From an uncultured Acetatifactor sp. (GTDB lineage Bacteria; Bacillota; Clostridia; Lachnospirales; Lachnospiraceae), in assembly GCA_947627535.1 (NCBI GenBank), contig CANQWM010000017.1, positions 1 through 51,335 on the forward strand: 51,335 nucleotides of DNA. Reading direction: 5' to 3'. The notes under the pieces are model-generated. The model did not search any database. It was given only the letters and a program-made list of their open reading frames with translations, and had not been told where the DNA came from. Of this stretch, positions 17,193 to 25,977 are shown one piece after another (position 1 is the first letter of the stretch; every line of letters starts with the position of its first letter). The position numbers and the translations under genes were made by a program.

Positions 17193-17223
17193 ATTATAAG
17201 TGTGATGTATAGTTGAGAGTCAA
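17193..17223 (-). promoter_or_regulatory. MerR-type promoter with 19-base spacer
   Basis: TTGACT (17223-17218) and TATAAT (17198-17193) on the minus strand are 19 bases apart. MerR activators work on such over-long spacers by twisting the DNA, so this promoter is probably controlled by the gene it drives. Confidence 0.65.
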
Positions 17224-17321
17224 TACGCATTTCCTCTTTTTTTACTGTATTGCATTCCTGCGCCACCCTGGAACACTCCAAGGCCGTAACAGTTCAGACC
17301 GTGCCTCGTCCAAAAAAAGAC

Positions 17322-17350
17322 TTGCGGCGGCGTATAAAGTATTATATATT
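17322..17350 (+). promoter_or_regulatory. Promoter of the malic enzyme gene
   Basis: TTGCGG (17322-17327), 17-base spacer, TATATT (17345-17350), about 70 bases ahead of the start codon. Confidence 0.5.
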
Positions 17351-17422
17351 AATAAAGAAAATCATCTGCGCGGTCCGCCGGGCAGCGTTGTAAGAATACA
17401 ATGAATTAAGGGAGGTACTTTC

Positions 17423-18574
17423 ATGACGATCAGTGAAAAAGCGCTTGAAATGCACGAAAAGTGGAACGGAAAACTGGAAACGGTCTCCAAGAGTCCTGTC
17501 AAATCCAGGGAGGATCTTGCCATCGCCTATACGCCGGGCGTCGCGGAGCCCTGCAATGTCATTGCCAAAGACAGGGAAGCCGCCTACAAATATACGATGA
17601 AGGCCAACACCATCGCCGTCGTGTCCGACGGAAGCGCCGTCCTCGGCCTCGGCAACATCGGTCCCCACGCCGCCATGCCCGTCATGGAAGGAAAGGCCGT
17701 ACTGTTCAAGGAATTCGGCGGTGTGAATGCGGTTCCTATCTGCCTTGATACGCAGGATACAGAGGAAATCATCAAGGCCGTGACCTGGCTCGCTCCCGGC
17801 TTCGGCGGAATCAACCTGGAGGACATCAGCGCCCCCCGGTGCTTTGAAATAGAAGAGAGGCTGAAGGCCACTCTCGATATTCCCGTCTTCCACGACGACC
17901 AGCACGGCACCGCAATTGTTGTACTGGCAGCCATCATCAACAGCCTGAAGGTGACCGGTCGGAAGAAGGAGGACTGCCGGGTCGTGATAAACGGCGCGGG
18001 CAGCGCCGGCGTTGCAATTGCAAAGCTGCTGTTATCCTATGGCATCCCGCATATCATCCTGTGCTCCAGAAAGGGAATCCTGTCCAAATCCACGCAGGGC
18101 CTGAACTGGATGCAGCAGAAAATGACCGAGATCACAAATCTGGACAACCTGACAGGAACCCTGGCCGACGCCATGAAGGGCGCGGATATCTTTATCGGTG
18201 TCTCCGCTCCCAACACCGTGACAAAGGAAATGGTCGCTTCCATGAATCATGACCCCATTATCCTTGCCATGGCCAATCCCGTTCCGGAGATCATGCCCGA
18301 TGACGCAAAGGCCGCCGGTGCAAGAATCGTGGGAACCGGCCGCAGCGATTTCCCCAACCAGGTCAACAATGTAGTCGCTTTCCCCGGCATTTTCAAGGGC
18401 GCCCTGGAGGGACGCGCTTCCCAGATCACCGAGGAGATGAAGCTGGCGGCAGCAGAGACGATCGCCAGTCTGGTGCCCGAAAACGAACTGAACGAGGAAA
18501 ATATCATGCCGGAAGCCTTCAATCCGAAGGTGGCAGAGCTTGTAGCGGAAGCCGTGAAATCTCACATTCACTGA
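17423..18574 (+). CDS. NAD(P)-dependent malic enzyme
   Basis: 383 residues, the usual length of the small bacterial form. It converts malate to pyruvate and CO2 in the cytoplasm with reduction of NAD(P). Features: the catalytic Tyr region AIAYTPGVAEPC, the metal-binding block NLEDISAPRCFEIEERL, FHDDQHGTAIV, the nucleotide-binding loop INGAGSAGVA and the C-terminal AMANPVPEI and GRSDFPNQVNNVVAFPG. There is no phosphotransacetylase extension. GGGAGG stands seven bases before the ATG. It is probably monocistronic or read with the DUF4364 gene 100 bases downstream. Confidence 0.95.
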   Translation: MTISEKALEMHEKWNGKLETVSKSPVKSREDLAIAYTPGVAEPCNVIAKDREAAYKYTMKANTIAVVSDGSAVLGLGNIGPHAAMPVMEGKAVLFKEFGGVNAVPICLDTQDTEEIIKAVTWLAPGFGGINLEDISAPRCFEIEERLKATLDIPVFHDDQHGTAIVVLAAIINSLKVTGRKKEDCRVVINGAGSAGVAIAKLLLSYGIPHIILCSRKGILSKSTQGLNWMQQKMTEITNLDNLTGTLADAMKGADIFIGVSAPNTVTKEMVASMNHDPIILAMANPVPEIMPDDAKAAGARIVGTGRSDFPNQVNNVVAFPGIFKGALEGRASQITEEMKLAAAETIASLVPENELNEENIMPEAFNPKVAELVAEAVKSHIH

Positions 18575-18675
18575 TTTCTCCGCCGGACGCGCTTTAGACA
18601 CTCGGGGCTGTATTTTCTGCAATGCTGCGCCGCAGACCCTCTGTGCAGGGAGAAGGGCGCCGAAAGGAGGGAACC

Positions 18676-19191
18676 ATGGCTCAGGATCCTCTGACTTTAT
18701 ACAAGCTGATCGTGCTTTACATGCTGAACCGGGTGGCATTTCCCATGACTGCCGCCCAGGTCAGCGACTTTGTACTGGAGCGGGAATACACCAATTTCCT
18801 GACTCTTCAGCAGGTCATAAGCGAGCTCGCCGAATCGGGTTTCCTCCTCTCCGAGACCGTTCGAAACCGCACCTTTCTCTCCATCACCGCCGAAGGCAGA
18901 GGAACGCTGCGCTACTTTCAAAACCGCATCAGCGAAACGATCCGGCAGGAAATCGACGCTTACCTGCGGGAAAACGAATTTTTATTCAGGAACGAGGTAT
19001 CCATCCTGGGAAATTACTATAAATCTACCTCCGGCGAGTTTGAGGCGCACCTTGTGGCAAAGGACGGCGGGATCACCCTCATAGACCTTACCCTCTCCGT
19101 CCCGGCGGAGGAGATGGCCGCCGCCATCTGCGACAACTGGCAGAAGAAAAATCAGGAAATATACAAATATCTGGTGGAGCAGCTTTTTTAA
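18676..19191 (+). CDS. DUF4364 family protein
   Basis: 171 residues starting AQDPLTLYKLIVLYMLNRV, which I recognise as the DUF4364 family of Lachnospiraceae and relatives. The N-terminal part looks like a winged helix (TAAQVSDFVLE, LQQVISELAESGFL), followed by an alpha/beta domain. A regulator role is likely but unproven. AAAGGAGGGAACC precedes the ATG at 18676. It converges with rarA: the two stop codons share the TTAA at 19188-19191. Confidence 0.85.
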   Translation: MAQDPLTLYKLIVLYMLNRVAFPMTAAQVSDFVLEREYTNFLTLQQVISELAESGFLLSETVRNRTFLSITAEGRGTLRYFQNRISETIRQEIDAYLRENEFLFRNEVSILGNYYKSTSGEFEAHLVAKDGGITLIDLTLSVPAEEMAAAICDNWQKKNQEIYKYLVEQLF

Positions 19192-20516
19192 CGCTCCTCT
19201 TTTCCCCGAAGGCGTCTCATGTGCTCCCGGATCTTTTCCTCATACCCATTCCCCGTCGGCCTGTAAAATTCCTTTCCGCTCAGCTCATAGGGAAGATACT
19301 GCTGCTCCACATAATGGCCGGGATAATCGTGAGCATATTGATAGCCCGTCCCGTGGCCAAGCTTTGCCGCCCCCTTGTAGTGTGCATCCTGCAGATGGGG
19401 CGGAATAGGCAGATTTCCCGTTTCCTCCACGACAGCCATCGCTTCAAAAATGGCGCTGCAGGAAGCGTTGCTCTTGGGCGCACAGGCCACGTAAGCCGCC
19501 GCCTGCGCCAGAATGATCTGCGCTTCCGGCATACCGATGCGCTCCGCCGCAAGAGAAGCGTTTGTCGCCACAGCCAGCGCGTCGGGATCCGCGTTTCCCA
19601 CATCCTCCGCCGCACAGATCATGATTCTCCTTGCGATAAAGGCCGGATCCTCACCTGCGTAAAGCATCCGGGCCAGATAATAAACCGCCGCGTCCGGATC
19701 CGATCCCCGCATACTTTTTATGAAGGCGGAAATGGTATCGTAATGATTGTCACCGGTCTTGTCATAGCGAAGGCGCCGTCTCTGAATACATTCCTGCGCC
19801 GTCTCCAGCGTAATGTGGATCTTACCGTCCTCTCCGCGCTGTGTGGTCATAATGCCCAGTTCCACCGCATTCAAAGCGTGTCTCGCGTCTCCGCCGGACA
19901 AGTCCGCAAGAAAATCCACCGCGTCCTCGTCTATCACAGCGTCATAAGCGCCCATCCCTCTCTCCCGGTCGCTGACCGCCCTGCGTATCAGCTCCTTCAC
20001 GGCATCCGCCGGGATGGGTTTCAGTTCAAAGATCACAGACCTTGAGAGCAGCGCGCCGTTTACCTCAAAATACGGGTTTTCCGTCGTGGCACCGATCAGG
20101 ATCAGCGTACCGTCCTCCACAAAAGGAAGAAGATAGTCCTGCTGCCCTTTGTTGAACCGATGTATCTCGTCGATAAAGAGAATGGTCCGCTTCCCGTACA
20201 TGCCCTGGACATCCTTCGCTTTTTTTACCACTTCTTCCATGTCCTTTTTGCCGGCCGCTGTGGCGTTGATCTGGGTAAATTCGGCACTGGTGGTATTGGC
20301 GATGACCCGGGCAAGCGTCGTCTTTCCTGTTCCCGGCGGCCCGTAAAAGATGACAGAGCTGAGCTTGTCCGCCTTGATGGCGCGGTAAAGCAGCTTGTCT
20401 TTTCCTATGATATGCTCCTGCCCCACTACCTCGTCGAGCGTACGGGGGCGCATTCTTGCCGCCAGCGGGGACTCCTTCTCCAGATTGGCGGACCTCATAT
20501 ATTCAAACAGATCCAT
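19188..20516 (-). CDS. rarA: Replication-associated recombination protein A (RarA/MgsA)
   Basis: 442 residues. An AAA+ ATPase that loads at stalled replication forks and single-strand gaps. Walker A is GPPGTGKTT (59-67), Walker [12 protein letters not shown] (111-121), sensor 1 [11 protein letters not shown], arginine-finger region [11 protein letters not shown]. The C-terminal tetramerisation domain contains [13 protein letters not shown] and [13 protein letters not shown]. The gene follows the NYN/LOTUS gene by 13 bases on the same strand and its Shine-Dalgarno site AAAGGA lies in the end of that gene, so the two are one operon. The family is usually near 430 residues, so it is full length. 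Confidence 0.95.
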   Translation of the reverse strand: MDLFEYMRSANLEKESPLAARMRPRTLDEVVGQEHIIGKDKLLYRAIKADKLSSVIFYGPPGTGKTTLARVIANTTSAEFTQINATAAGKKDMEEVVKKAKDVQGMYGKRTILFIDEIHRFNKGQQDYLLPFVEDGTLILIGATTENPYFEVNGALLSRSVIFELKPIPADAVKELIRRAVSDRERGMGAYDAVIDEDAVDFLADLSGGDARHALNAVELGIMTTQRGEDGKIHITLETAQECIQRRRLRYDKTGDNHYDTISAFIKSMRGSDPDAAVYYLARMLYAGEDPAFIARRIMICAAEDVGNADPDALAVATNASLAAERIGMPEAQIILAQAAAYVACAPKSNASCSAIFEAMAVVEETGNLPIPPHLQDAHYKGAAKLGHGTGYQYAHDYPGHYVEQQYLPYELSGKEFYRPTGNGYEEKIREHMRRLRGKEER

Positions 20517-20529
20517 CTTCGGCTGTCCT

Positions 20530-21483
20530 TTAATTTTCCTTCAGCGAAACTTCATTTTCGTGGATATTGACCGTCCTTAAGCTGCGCAGGAAGCTTGAAA
20601 TCCTGCTGTAGCCAAACTGCCTGAAGTCCAGCTGCTTATACTTTTTGTGAAGCTCGTCGTTTAAAATGGAAAGGTTTTCTATCTTTCCGCCGTTCTTTTT
20701 GATAAGCGCACAGATTTCCTGCTCCAGCTCTTCCTTTGTCAGAGTAGAACGCCGCTCCACATAATACTGGCTGGACTTTTTGTTCATGCTCATGCTCATT
20801 TCCGGCATCTCCTGGTCAATCAGGGTGCTGAGCTTTGTGTAGCCGTAATTCCGCACGTCAAAATCGGAAAATTTATCATTCAGCCGGCTTCCGATCCTGG
20901 ACAGATCCACCATGCTGCCGCCGTTCTCGTTAAAAAGAGCCAGCACAGCCTTTCGTATCTCGGAAATGGGCGTCACATTCTGCTCCTCAGCCTCCTGAGC
21001 AGTATTTTCCTCCACATTCTTATTCTGCTCGTCCACCAGATTCAGGTGGATAAAACGGTTACAGGCTCTGGTTAACGCTACCGGCGTCTTGGATTCGCCC
21101 ATCCCCAGCACGAACATGTTCTCTTCCCGCAGCCGCATGGCAAGACGGGTAAAATCGCTGTCGCTGGTCACAAGGCAGAAGCCCTGCACTTTATTTTTAT
21201 AGAGAATGTCCATGGCATCGATGACCATCGCCATATCCGTGGCATTCTTGCCCGTGGTATACGAAAACTGCTGCACAGGCATAATGGAATATTCCAGAAG
21301 CATCCTCTCATTCCACCCGTTCGACTTCGACCAGTTCCCGTAAATGCGCCTGTAGGAGGAAAGGCCGTACTTTTCCAGCTCCTCAAATATCGTCCCCGCA
21401 TATTTGGAACTGATATTGTCAGCGTCGATCAGTACCGCAAACTGCATTCTGTCGGTGGGTAACAATTCCATAATTTCTTCCAT
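20530..21483 (-). CDS. NYN-domain ribonuclease-like protein with two LOTUS/OST-HTH domains
   Basis: 317 residues. The N-terminal NYN (LabA/DUF88) domain belongs to the PIN-like nuclease fold; its acidic residues are in VLIDADNIS, NATDMAMVIDAMD and LVTSDSDF. After an acidic linker (about 155-168) come two OST-HTH/LOTUS-like winged helices: ISEIRKAVLALFNENGG to LIDQEMPEM, and LEQEICALIKKNGGKI to SFLRSLRTV. LOTUS domains bind RNA, in several cases G-quadruplex RNA. It may therefore cut or hold a structured RNA. GGAG precedes the ATG at 21483. Promoter at 21519-21547. It is first in an operon with rarA, which points to a link with replication forks, possibly RNA-DNA conflicts; that link is inference. 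Confidence 0.85.
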   Translation of the reverse strand: MEEIMELLPTDRMQFAVLIDADNISSKYAGTIFEELEKYGLSSYRRIYGNWSKSNGWNERMLLEYSIMPVQQFSYTTGKNATDMAMVIDAMDILYKNKVQGFCLVTSDSDFTRLAMRLREENMFVLGMGESKTPVALTRACNRFIHLNLVDEQNKNVEENTAQEAEEQNVTPISEIRKAVLALFNENGGSMVDLSRIGSRLNDKFSDFDVRNYGYTKLSTLIDQEMPEMSMSMNKKSSQYYVERRSTLTKEELEQEICALIKKNGGKIENLSILNDELHKKYKQLDFRQFGYSRISSFLRSLRTVNIHENEVSLKEN

Positions 21484-21518
21484 AACGGACTCCTGTTCTT
21501 TCAGTTCATAGCAGATTT

Positions 21519-21547
21519 ATTATAGCATTCCCTTTTTCGCAAAGCAA
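21519..21547 (-). promoter_or_regulatory. Promoter of the NYN/LOTUS-rarA operon
   Basis: TTGCTT (21547-21542), 17-base spacer, TATAAT (21524-21519) on the minus strand, about 35 bases before the ATG. Confidence 0.65.
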
Positions 21548-21564
21548 CCGAATTTAAGCGGCTA

Positions 21565-21593
21565 TTGACTTCCGGACGCTTCTTAACTAAAAT
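21565..21593 (+). promoter_or_regulatory. Promoter of the CE2-like esterase gene
   Basis: TTGACT (21565-21570), 17-base spacer, TAAAAT (21588-21593), about 40 bases before the ATG at 21634. It is divergent to the NYN/LOTUS promoter. Confidence 0.6.
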
Positions 21594-21633
21594 AAAACTG
21601 TCGGCTTTGATCAAAACAAAAAGGAGAAAAAAG

Positions 21634-22695
21634 ATGACGACTTATCTTCCGAATACAAAAAACATAAAGCCCCTGGGACGGACCCTCTTTACAGACGATG
21701 TGCTGTGGATGGCCTTCTCCGGCTCCGGCGCGGCCTTCACCTTCCGCGGCACAAAAGCGTGCGTGACGATCCTGGCGGACGAATCCGCCCGGATCCCCGG
21801 CAATGAGGACAACCTCGCCCGAATTGCCGTCTATGTAAACGGCAGCCGCGTGATCGACGCCATGATGGACGAGCCCCGGAAAGAGTTTACCTTCTTTGAA
21901 AGCGAAACGCCCGCGGACTGCAGCGTGGAGATCATAAAGCTGTCCGAATCCGCCATGTCCACCGTGGGCATTGCATCCATTGACGCGGAGACGGAAAACG
22001 GAATCCACCCCGCGCCGTACAGATCCCGGTTCATAGAGTTTGTGGGCGATTCCATCACCTGCGGCTACGGCGTGGACGACGAAAACGAGGAGCACCAGTT
22101 TTCCACCCGGACCGAGGATGTGACAAGGGCTTACGCCTACCGGACCGCCCAGGCGCTGGATGCGGACTACAGCATGGTGTCCTTAAGCGGTTACGGTATC
22201 ATCTCCGGATATGTGGGCGAAGGCGAACCTCAGAAACCGGAGCAGACCATCCCCCAATATTACGACAAGCTGGGATTCTGCTATGGGAAGTTTCTGGGCC
22301 GCGCCCCCGAGGCGGTAAGCTGGACCTTTGAACGCCAGCCTGACCTGATCGTCGTAAACTTAGGCACCAACGATGACAGCTATACCCTCGACGATGCCGC
22401 AAAACAGGAATGTTACCGCAGCGCTTACACAGAGTTTCTGAAACAGATACGGAGCAAAAACCCCGGCGCAGCGATACTCTGTACGCTGGGGATTATGGGA
22501 AGAAGGCTCTGCCCCGTGATGGAGGCGGCCGTGGCGGCTTACCGGGGGGAGACAGGGGATTCCAAGATTGCCTGCATGAGCTTTGAGGAACAGCTCCCCT
22601 CCGACGGCTATACCGCCAACTGGCATCCTACCGCCAAAACCCACGGCAAGGCCGCCGAAAAGCTGACCGGATTTATCCGGGAGCTGATGGGCTGA
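21634..22695 (+). CDS. SGNH-type carbohydrate esterase, CE2-like
   Basis: 353 residues. An N-terminal beta-sandwich (about 15-125) precedes an SGNH hydrolase domain, the layout of CE2 deacetylases that remove acetyl groups from plant polysaccharides. The nucleophile Ser140 is in FVGDSITCGYG, the Asn block in NLGTNDDSYTL, and the catalytic His331 in ANWHPTAKTH. There is no signal peptide, so it works inside the cell or on imported oligosaccharides. AAAGGAGAAAAAAG precedes the ATG at 21634. Its neighbour pyrF is convergent. Two predicted glycosidases lie further along, in keeping with glycan use. Confidence 0.85.
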   Translation: MTTYLPNTKNIKPLGRTLFTDDVLWMAFSGSGAAFTFRGTKACVTILADESARIPGNEDNLARIAVYVNGSRVIDAMMDEPRKEFTFFESETPADCSVEIIKLSESAMSTVGIASIDAETENGIHPAPYRSRFIEFVGDSITCGYGVDDENEEHQFSTRTEDVTRAYAYRTAQALDADYSMVSLSGYGIISGYVGEGEPQKPEQTIPQYYDKLGFCYGKFLGRAPEAVSWTFERQPDLIVVNLGTNDDSYTLDDAAKQECYRSAYTEFLKQIRSKNPGAAILCTLGIMGRRLCPVMEAAVAAYRGETGDSKIACMSFEEQLPSDGYTANWHPTAKTHGKAAEKLTGFIRELMG

Positions 22696-22711
22696 TAAAA
22701 CAGCCTTTGGT

Positions 22712-23647
22712 TCAGACCGGCCCGGCGCCCAGCGCCTGGGCGATATCCTCCCGCATGGCGACCACCGCCGCTCTGGCGGCGTCCGCGTATCCCTGCTGTC
22801 CGAAGCGGGCGTACTGCTCCTGCTGATAGGCGGCGATGATCCCCCGGGAGGAATTGATGATGGCGCCGAACCCGTCTTCGTTAAAGAAATGCACCAGATC
22901 CGCACCCCTGCCGCCCTGGGCTCCATAGCCGGGCACCAGGATAAACGCCTTCGGCATGATCTTCCGCAGGGTCTTTCCCTGCTCGGGGTAGGTTGCGCCT
23001 ACTACCGCCCCCACATAGCTGTAGGAGCCGCTGCCCATGCACGCTTCGCCCCAGGCTGCGACCTGTTCCCCGACCAGCTCATAGACGGGCCTTTTGTCCG
23101 CCAGTCTGTCCTGCAGCTCTCCGCTGCTGGGGTTGGAAGTCTTTACCAGCACAAAGATTCCCTTTTTCTCTTTTTGGCACACGTTCAGAAACGGTTTTAC
23201 GCCGTCCGATCCCAGATAAGGGTTCACCGTGGCAAAATCCTCGTCAAACACGCTCAAGACGCTGCCGCCCACCTGAACCTTTCCAAGATGGGCCGCCGCA
23301 TAGGCCTCGGAGGTGGAGCCGATGTCGCCCCTCTTTACGTCCCCGATGACCACCAGTCCTTTTTCCTTACAGTATTTTACGGTCCTCTGAAAAACGGCAA
23401 GCCCCGGAACGCCGAACTGCTCGTACATCGCGATCTGCGGCTTCACCGCCGGGATCAGGTCGTACACGGCGTCGATGATCCCCTTGTTATACTGCCAGAC
23501 CGCCTCCGCAGCCCCCTCCAGGGTTTCCCCGTATTCCCGAAACGCCGCTTCACGGATGTGATCCGGCACAAATTTCATCATGGGATCGAGTCCCACCACA
23601 ATGGGCGCGTTGGTCTTCTTTATCCTGTCTATCAGCTTATCAATCAT
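22712..23647 (-). CDS. pyrF: Orotidine 5'-phosphate decarboxylase
   Basis: 311 residues, the longer type of OMP decarboxylase found in Clostridia and actinobacteria. It makes UMP, the last step of pyrimidine synthesis. The active-site block is DVKRGDIGSTSEAYA, preceded by IVVGLDPMM and followed by LGSDGVKPFL and VPGYGAQGG. GGGGGAAATC precedes the ATG. No other pyr gene lies nearby. The GH26-like gene ends 105 bases upstream on the same strand. Confidence 0.95.
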   Translation of the reverse strand: MIDKLIDRIKKTNAPIVVGLDPMMKFVPDHIREAAFREYGETLEGAAEAVWQYNKGIIDAVYDLIPAVKPQIAMYEQFGVPGLAVFQRTVKYCKEKGLVVIGDVKRGDIGSTSEAYAAAHLGKVQVGGSVLSVFDEDFATVNPYLGSDGVKPFLNVCQKEKKGIFVLVKTSNPSSGELQDRLADKRPVYELVGEQVAAWGEACMGSGSYSYVGAVVGATYPEQGKTLRKIMPKAFILVPGYGAQGGRGADLVHFFNEDGFGAIINSSRGIIAAYQQEQYARFGQQGYADAARAAVVAMREDIAQALGAGPV

Positions 23648-23752
23648 GATTTCCCCCGTTCCCGCGCGCTCGCGCGTACCGCATTTCCAGCCCGCCGCCC
23701 AGCGTTTTGCGGCTGCCGGATGATCCCACGCCGCTTCCCCATCCTGTGCGGA

Positions 23753-25192
23753 TCAGTTCGCCGGCTCTACCGGCTCGAAACGTATCCTGATCTCGGGGAG
23801 CGCGTTCAGCGTGGTATAGCTGTTCAAAAGTCCGTCCTCCCGGCTTAAGTCGTTTTCTCCGCTGGCCGGAGGCGCGAACAGTTTTAACGTCAGGTCGCAG
23901 GGACCGCTCAGCGGCTTTTCATAAAAAGCGCTCATCAGGTCGATAGTCCTCGCCTTCGGGGACTTATAGAACCATCTGCCGTTCAGTTCCATCATCAGAT
24001 TGGAATCATCCTCAAAAATGACCTCGCAGAAATGCGGGTTGGCGTCAAAGTGCAGTGGAATCGCAATGCCCTCCGCATCCTCCGCCCCGCCCCACCGAAG
24101 CGTCACGGGAAGGGAGATTTCCTCTCCCTGGGTCATCTGCGGCTTAAAGTAATCGTCGTGAATGATCTCCCTGTATGTGGCAAGCAGAGGCTGTGCAATG
24201 CCCACATCCGGATTGTTGGGATCCTCGATTTCAAGCCCCAGACGCCCTCTGTCCCGGAACTGGTACATGGAAAAGCTGGTGAACCACTCCGCCTTTTCCT
24301 CCTTCAGCAGATCACAGAACTCCTTAACCATCGCCGCCTGATCGTAGGGGCCCGTCACATCGCCGTCCGCGTTCAGTTCGCTCATCATCATGGGCTTTAC
24401 CGCGCCGCCGCACAGCTCCCGGAAACGGTCATAGGTGCGCTTTGTATATTGGAAAATGTCCCGGATGTTCCCTCTGGAATGGGAATTTCCGCCCCGCTCC
24501 GCCACATCGTAGGGCCAGCCCCAGTGCAGCGCGAAATACTTGTCGATGGACCACATATCCGTATCCCGCACCGGCTGTGCAAAATACTCCTCCATCTCGA
24601 TCTGTGTCTTTCCCTCGTCAACGCCGCCCGTGCAGAGGATCGTCTGTACATTGGGCGCGTGCTCTTTGAGAATGGCGCAGAAACGGCTGTAAAACTCTGC
24701 GATCTCCTTGTAGGTGCTCCGTTTCGTGTAGCAGAACCAGTCGCCGGTACACTCATGGTTGACCCGCAGCATCATGCGTCCAAAGGGCCTTAAATCTTCC
24801 GCGATGGCAATGAGATGTTCCTCCGGCACATGAGGGTCCACGGTAAGGGTAAGCGTGACGTCCTGTCCATGCCTGCGGATGTCCCGCATGTACGTAAAAG
24901 GCTCGCCCTCCCTGCTGCCGTTCAGGCCGCCCTTGTATGGAAAATAGTCGTCGTAGGGGTAATCCCACGCGAACGCCACGTCGGGTCTTGCATGTACCAC
25001 GCTTGCCCGCCCGGGCCAGCCCTCGTCCAGCGGATAATAGCAGTACATCAGACTGATGCTGCGGTGGGGCCTTCCCAGCGTCTGCAGGATATAATCCTGA
25101 TTTACATACTCTCCGCGCTCGGACCCGTCCCCCAGATCCACCGCGCATTTTGCCTTCCCCATGTGAAGGGAATATACCTTCCGTTCGCTCAT
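23753..25192 (-). CDS. Clan GH-A glycoside hydrolase, GH26-like
   Basis: 479 residues from the ATG at 25192 (GGAAGGAGACAG before it). The central part looks like a TIM-barrel glycosidase of clan GH-A: MLRVNHECTGDWFCY around 141-155 resembles the GH26 acid/base block (HExxGxWF), placing Glu147 as acid/base. MMMSELNADG around 268-277 offers Glu272 as nucleophile. A beta domain of about 130 residues follows. No signal peptide, so the substrate is probably a short imported oligosaccharide such as a mannoside. The family assignment is by motif only and could be a neighbouring clan GH-A family. It starts 14 bases after the GNAT gene ends. Confidence 0.7.
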   Translation of the reverse strand: MSERKVYSLHMGKAKCAVDLGDGSERGEYVNQDYILQTLGRPHRSISLMYCYYPLDEGWPGRASVVHARPDVAFAWDYPYDDYFPYKGGLNGSREGEPFTYMRDIRRHGQDVTLTLTVDPHVPEEHLIAIAEDLRPFGRMMLRVNHECTGDWFCYTKRSTYKEIAEFYSRFCAILKEHAPNVQTILCTGGVDEGKTQIEMEEYFAQPVRDTDMWSIDKYFALHWGWPYDVAERGGNSHSRGNIRDIFQYTKRTYDRFRELCGGAVKPMMMSELNADGDVTGPYDQAAMVKEFCDLLKEEKAEWFTSFSMYQFRDRGRLGLEIEDPNNPDVGIAQPLLATYREIIHDDYFKPQMTQGEEISLPVTLRWGGAEDAEGIAIPLHFDANPHFCEVIFEDDSNLMMELNGRWFYKSPKARTIDLMSAFYEKPLSGPCDLTLKLFAPPASGENDLSREDGLLNSYTTLNALPEIRIRFEPVEPAN

Positions 25193-25206
25193 AACTGTCT
25201 CCTTCC

Positions 25207-25680
25207 CTATAAAATGGTCTCCATTCCTATCTTCTGCGGTTTCATCCCGCATGCTTCGTAAAAGCGCATCGCGCCGGGATTGCAGGTCCACACATTCAGT
25301 GTCACATTATAGCATCCAAGCTCCCTGGCATACTGCAGCACATATTCGTACAGAGAACGGCCGATGTGCTGTCCGCGCACCTTTTCCTCCACGCACAGAT
25401 CATCAATATAAATTGTCCGAATGTCTGTCAGTACATTGTCGTCCGGGTGCTGCTGTAGCATACAGAAAGCGTAGCCCAGCACCTTCTCTTCTGCGTCCAC
25501 CGCCACGAAGATGGGCCTTTCGTCGTCCGAAAACATTTCCCTGAGCTGTCCGTCGGTATACTTCCGGTTATGGTCCCCCCGGAACAGATCGGGTCTTCCC
25601 ACATGGTGCACCATGCATACCTGTTCCAAAAGGCTGTCGATTCCTTCCAGGTCCTGTTCCTTTGCTCTTCTGATCTCCAT
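25207..25680 (-). CDS. GNAT family N-acetyltransferase
   Basis: 157 residues. The acetyl-CoA site is VEEKVRGQHIGRSLYEYV; beta-4 is RTIYIDDLCV and the C-terminal block is NPGAMRFYEACGM. The acceptor is unknown. The ATG at 25680 follows GGGAG. It is the first gene of a unit with the GH26-like gene and possibly pyrF, behind a promoter at 25773-25801. Confidence 0.85.
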   Translation of the reverse strand: MEIRRAKEQDLEGIDSLLEQVCMVHHVGRPDLFRGDHNRKYTDGQLREMFSDDERPIFVAVDAEEKVLGYAFCMLQQHPDDNVLTDIRTIYIDDLCVEEKVRGQHIGRSLYEYVLQYARELGCYNVTLNVWTCNPGAMRFYEACGMKPQKIGMETIL

Positions 25681-25772
25681 ACTCGCTCCCGCTTTCCTGT
25701 GTTTTCTCCCGCCGCGGTCTTTCCCTTCCGGATTCAGAGCCGCACATGCTCTTTTTGTCCCGCATCGGAAAA

Positions 25773-25801
25773 ATTTTACCATATTATGGGCGGTTCTGCA
25801 A
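25773..25801 (-). promoter_or_regulatory. Promoter of the GNAT/GH26-like unit
   Basis: TTGCAG (25801-25796), 17-base spacer, TAAAAT (25778-25773) with an extended -10 TGG directly before it. Confidence 0.6.
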
Positions 25802-25894
25802 CCGCCAATACCTCCGGCCGGTTTAAAATTTGGTCAATTTTAACGATTTACCATTTAATTATGAAAATATTTTAGTCATTTTTCTGTAATTTGC

Positions 25895-25923
25895 TTGTGC
25901 GGAAGACAGTTTTTTTGTATAAT
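25895..25923 (+). promoter_or_regulatory. Promoter of the hydrogenase-chemoreceptor gene
   Basis: TTGTGC (25895-25900), 17-base spacer with a T-run, TATAAT (25918-25923), about 55 bases ahead of the ATG. AAAGGAGGA at 25960-25968 is the ribosome binding site. Confidence 0.6.
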
Positions 25924-25977
25924 ATCGTTAACGTTGCATATATCGCCGCATAATCTGCAAAGGAGGAATATAACAAA

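Larger units (their letters stand above)
17106..17422. other. Divergent intergenic region between MerR and malic enzyme genes
   Basis: About 315 bases holding the MerR promoter (17193-17223, minus) and a plus-strand promoter for malic enzyme (17322-17350). The short palindrome AAGATATCTT lies at 17174-17183 within the MerR leader. Nothing else recognised. Confidence 0.5.

Noticed and set aside
22889..23848. 319-codon frame on the plus strand
   Set aside because: Antisense of pyrF, whose active-site block is unmistakable.
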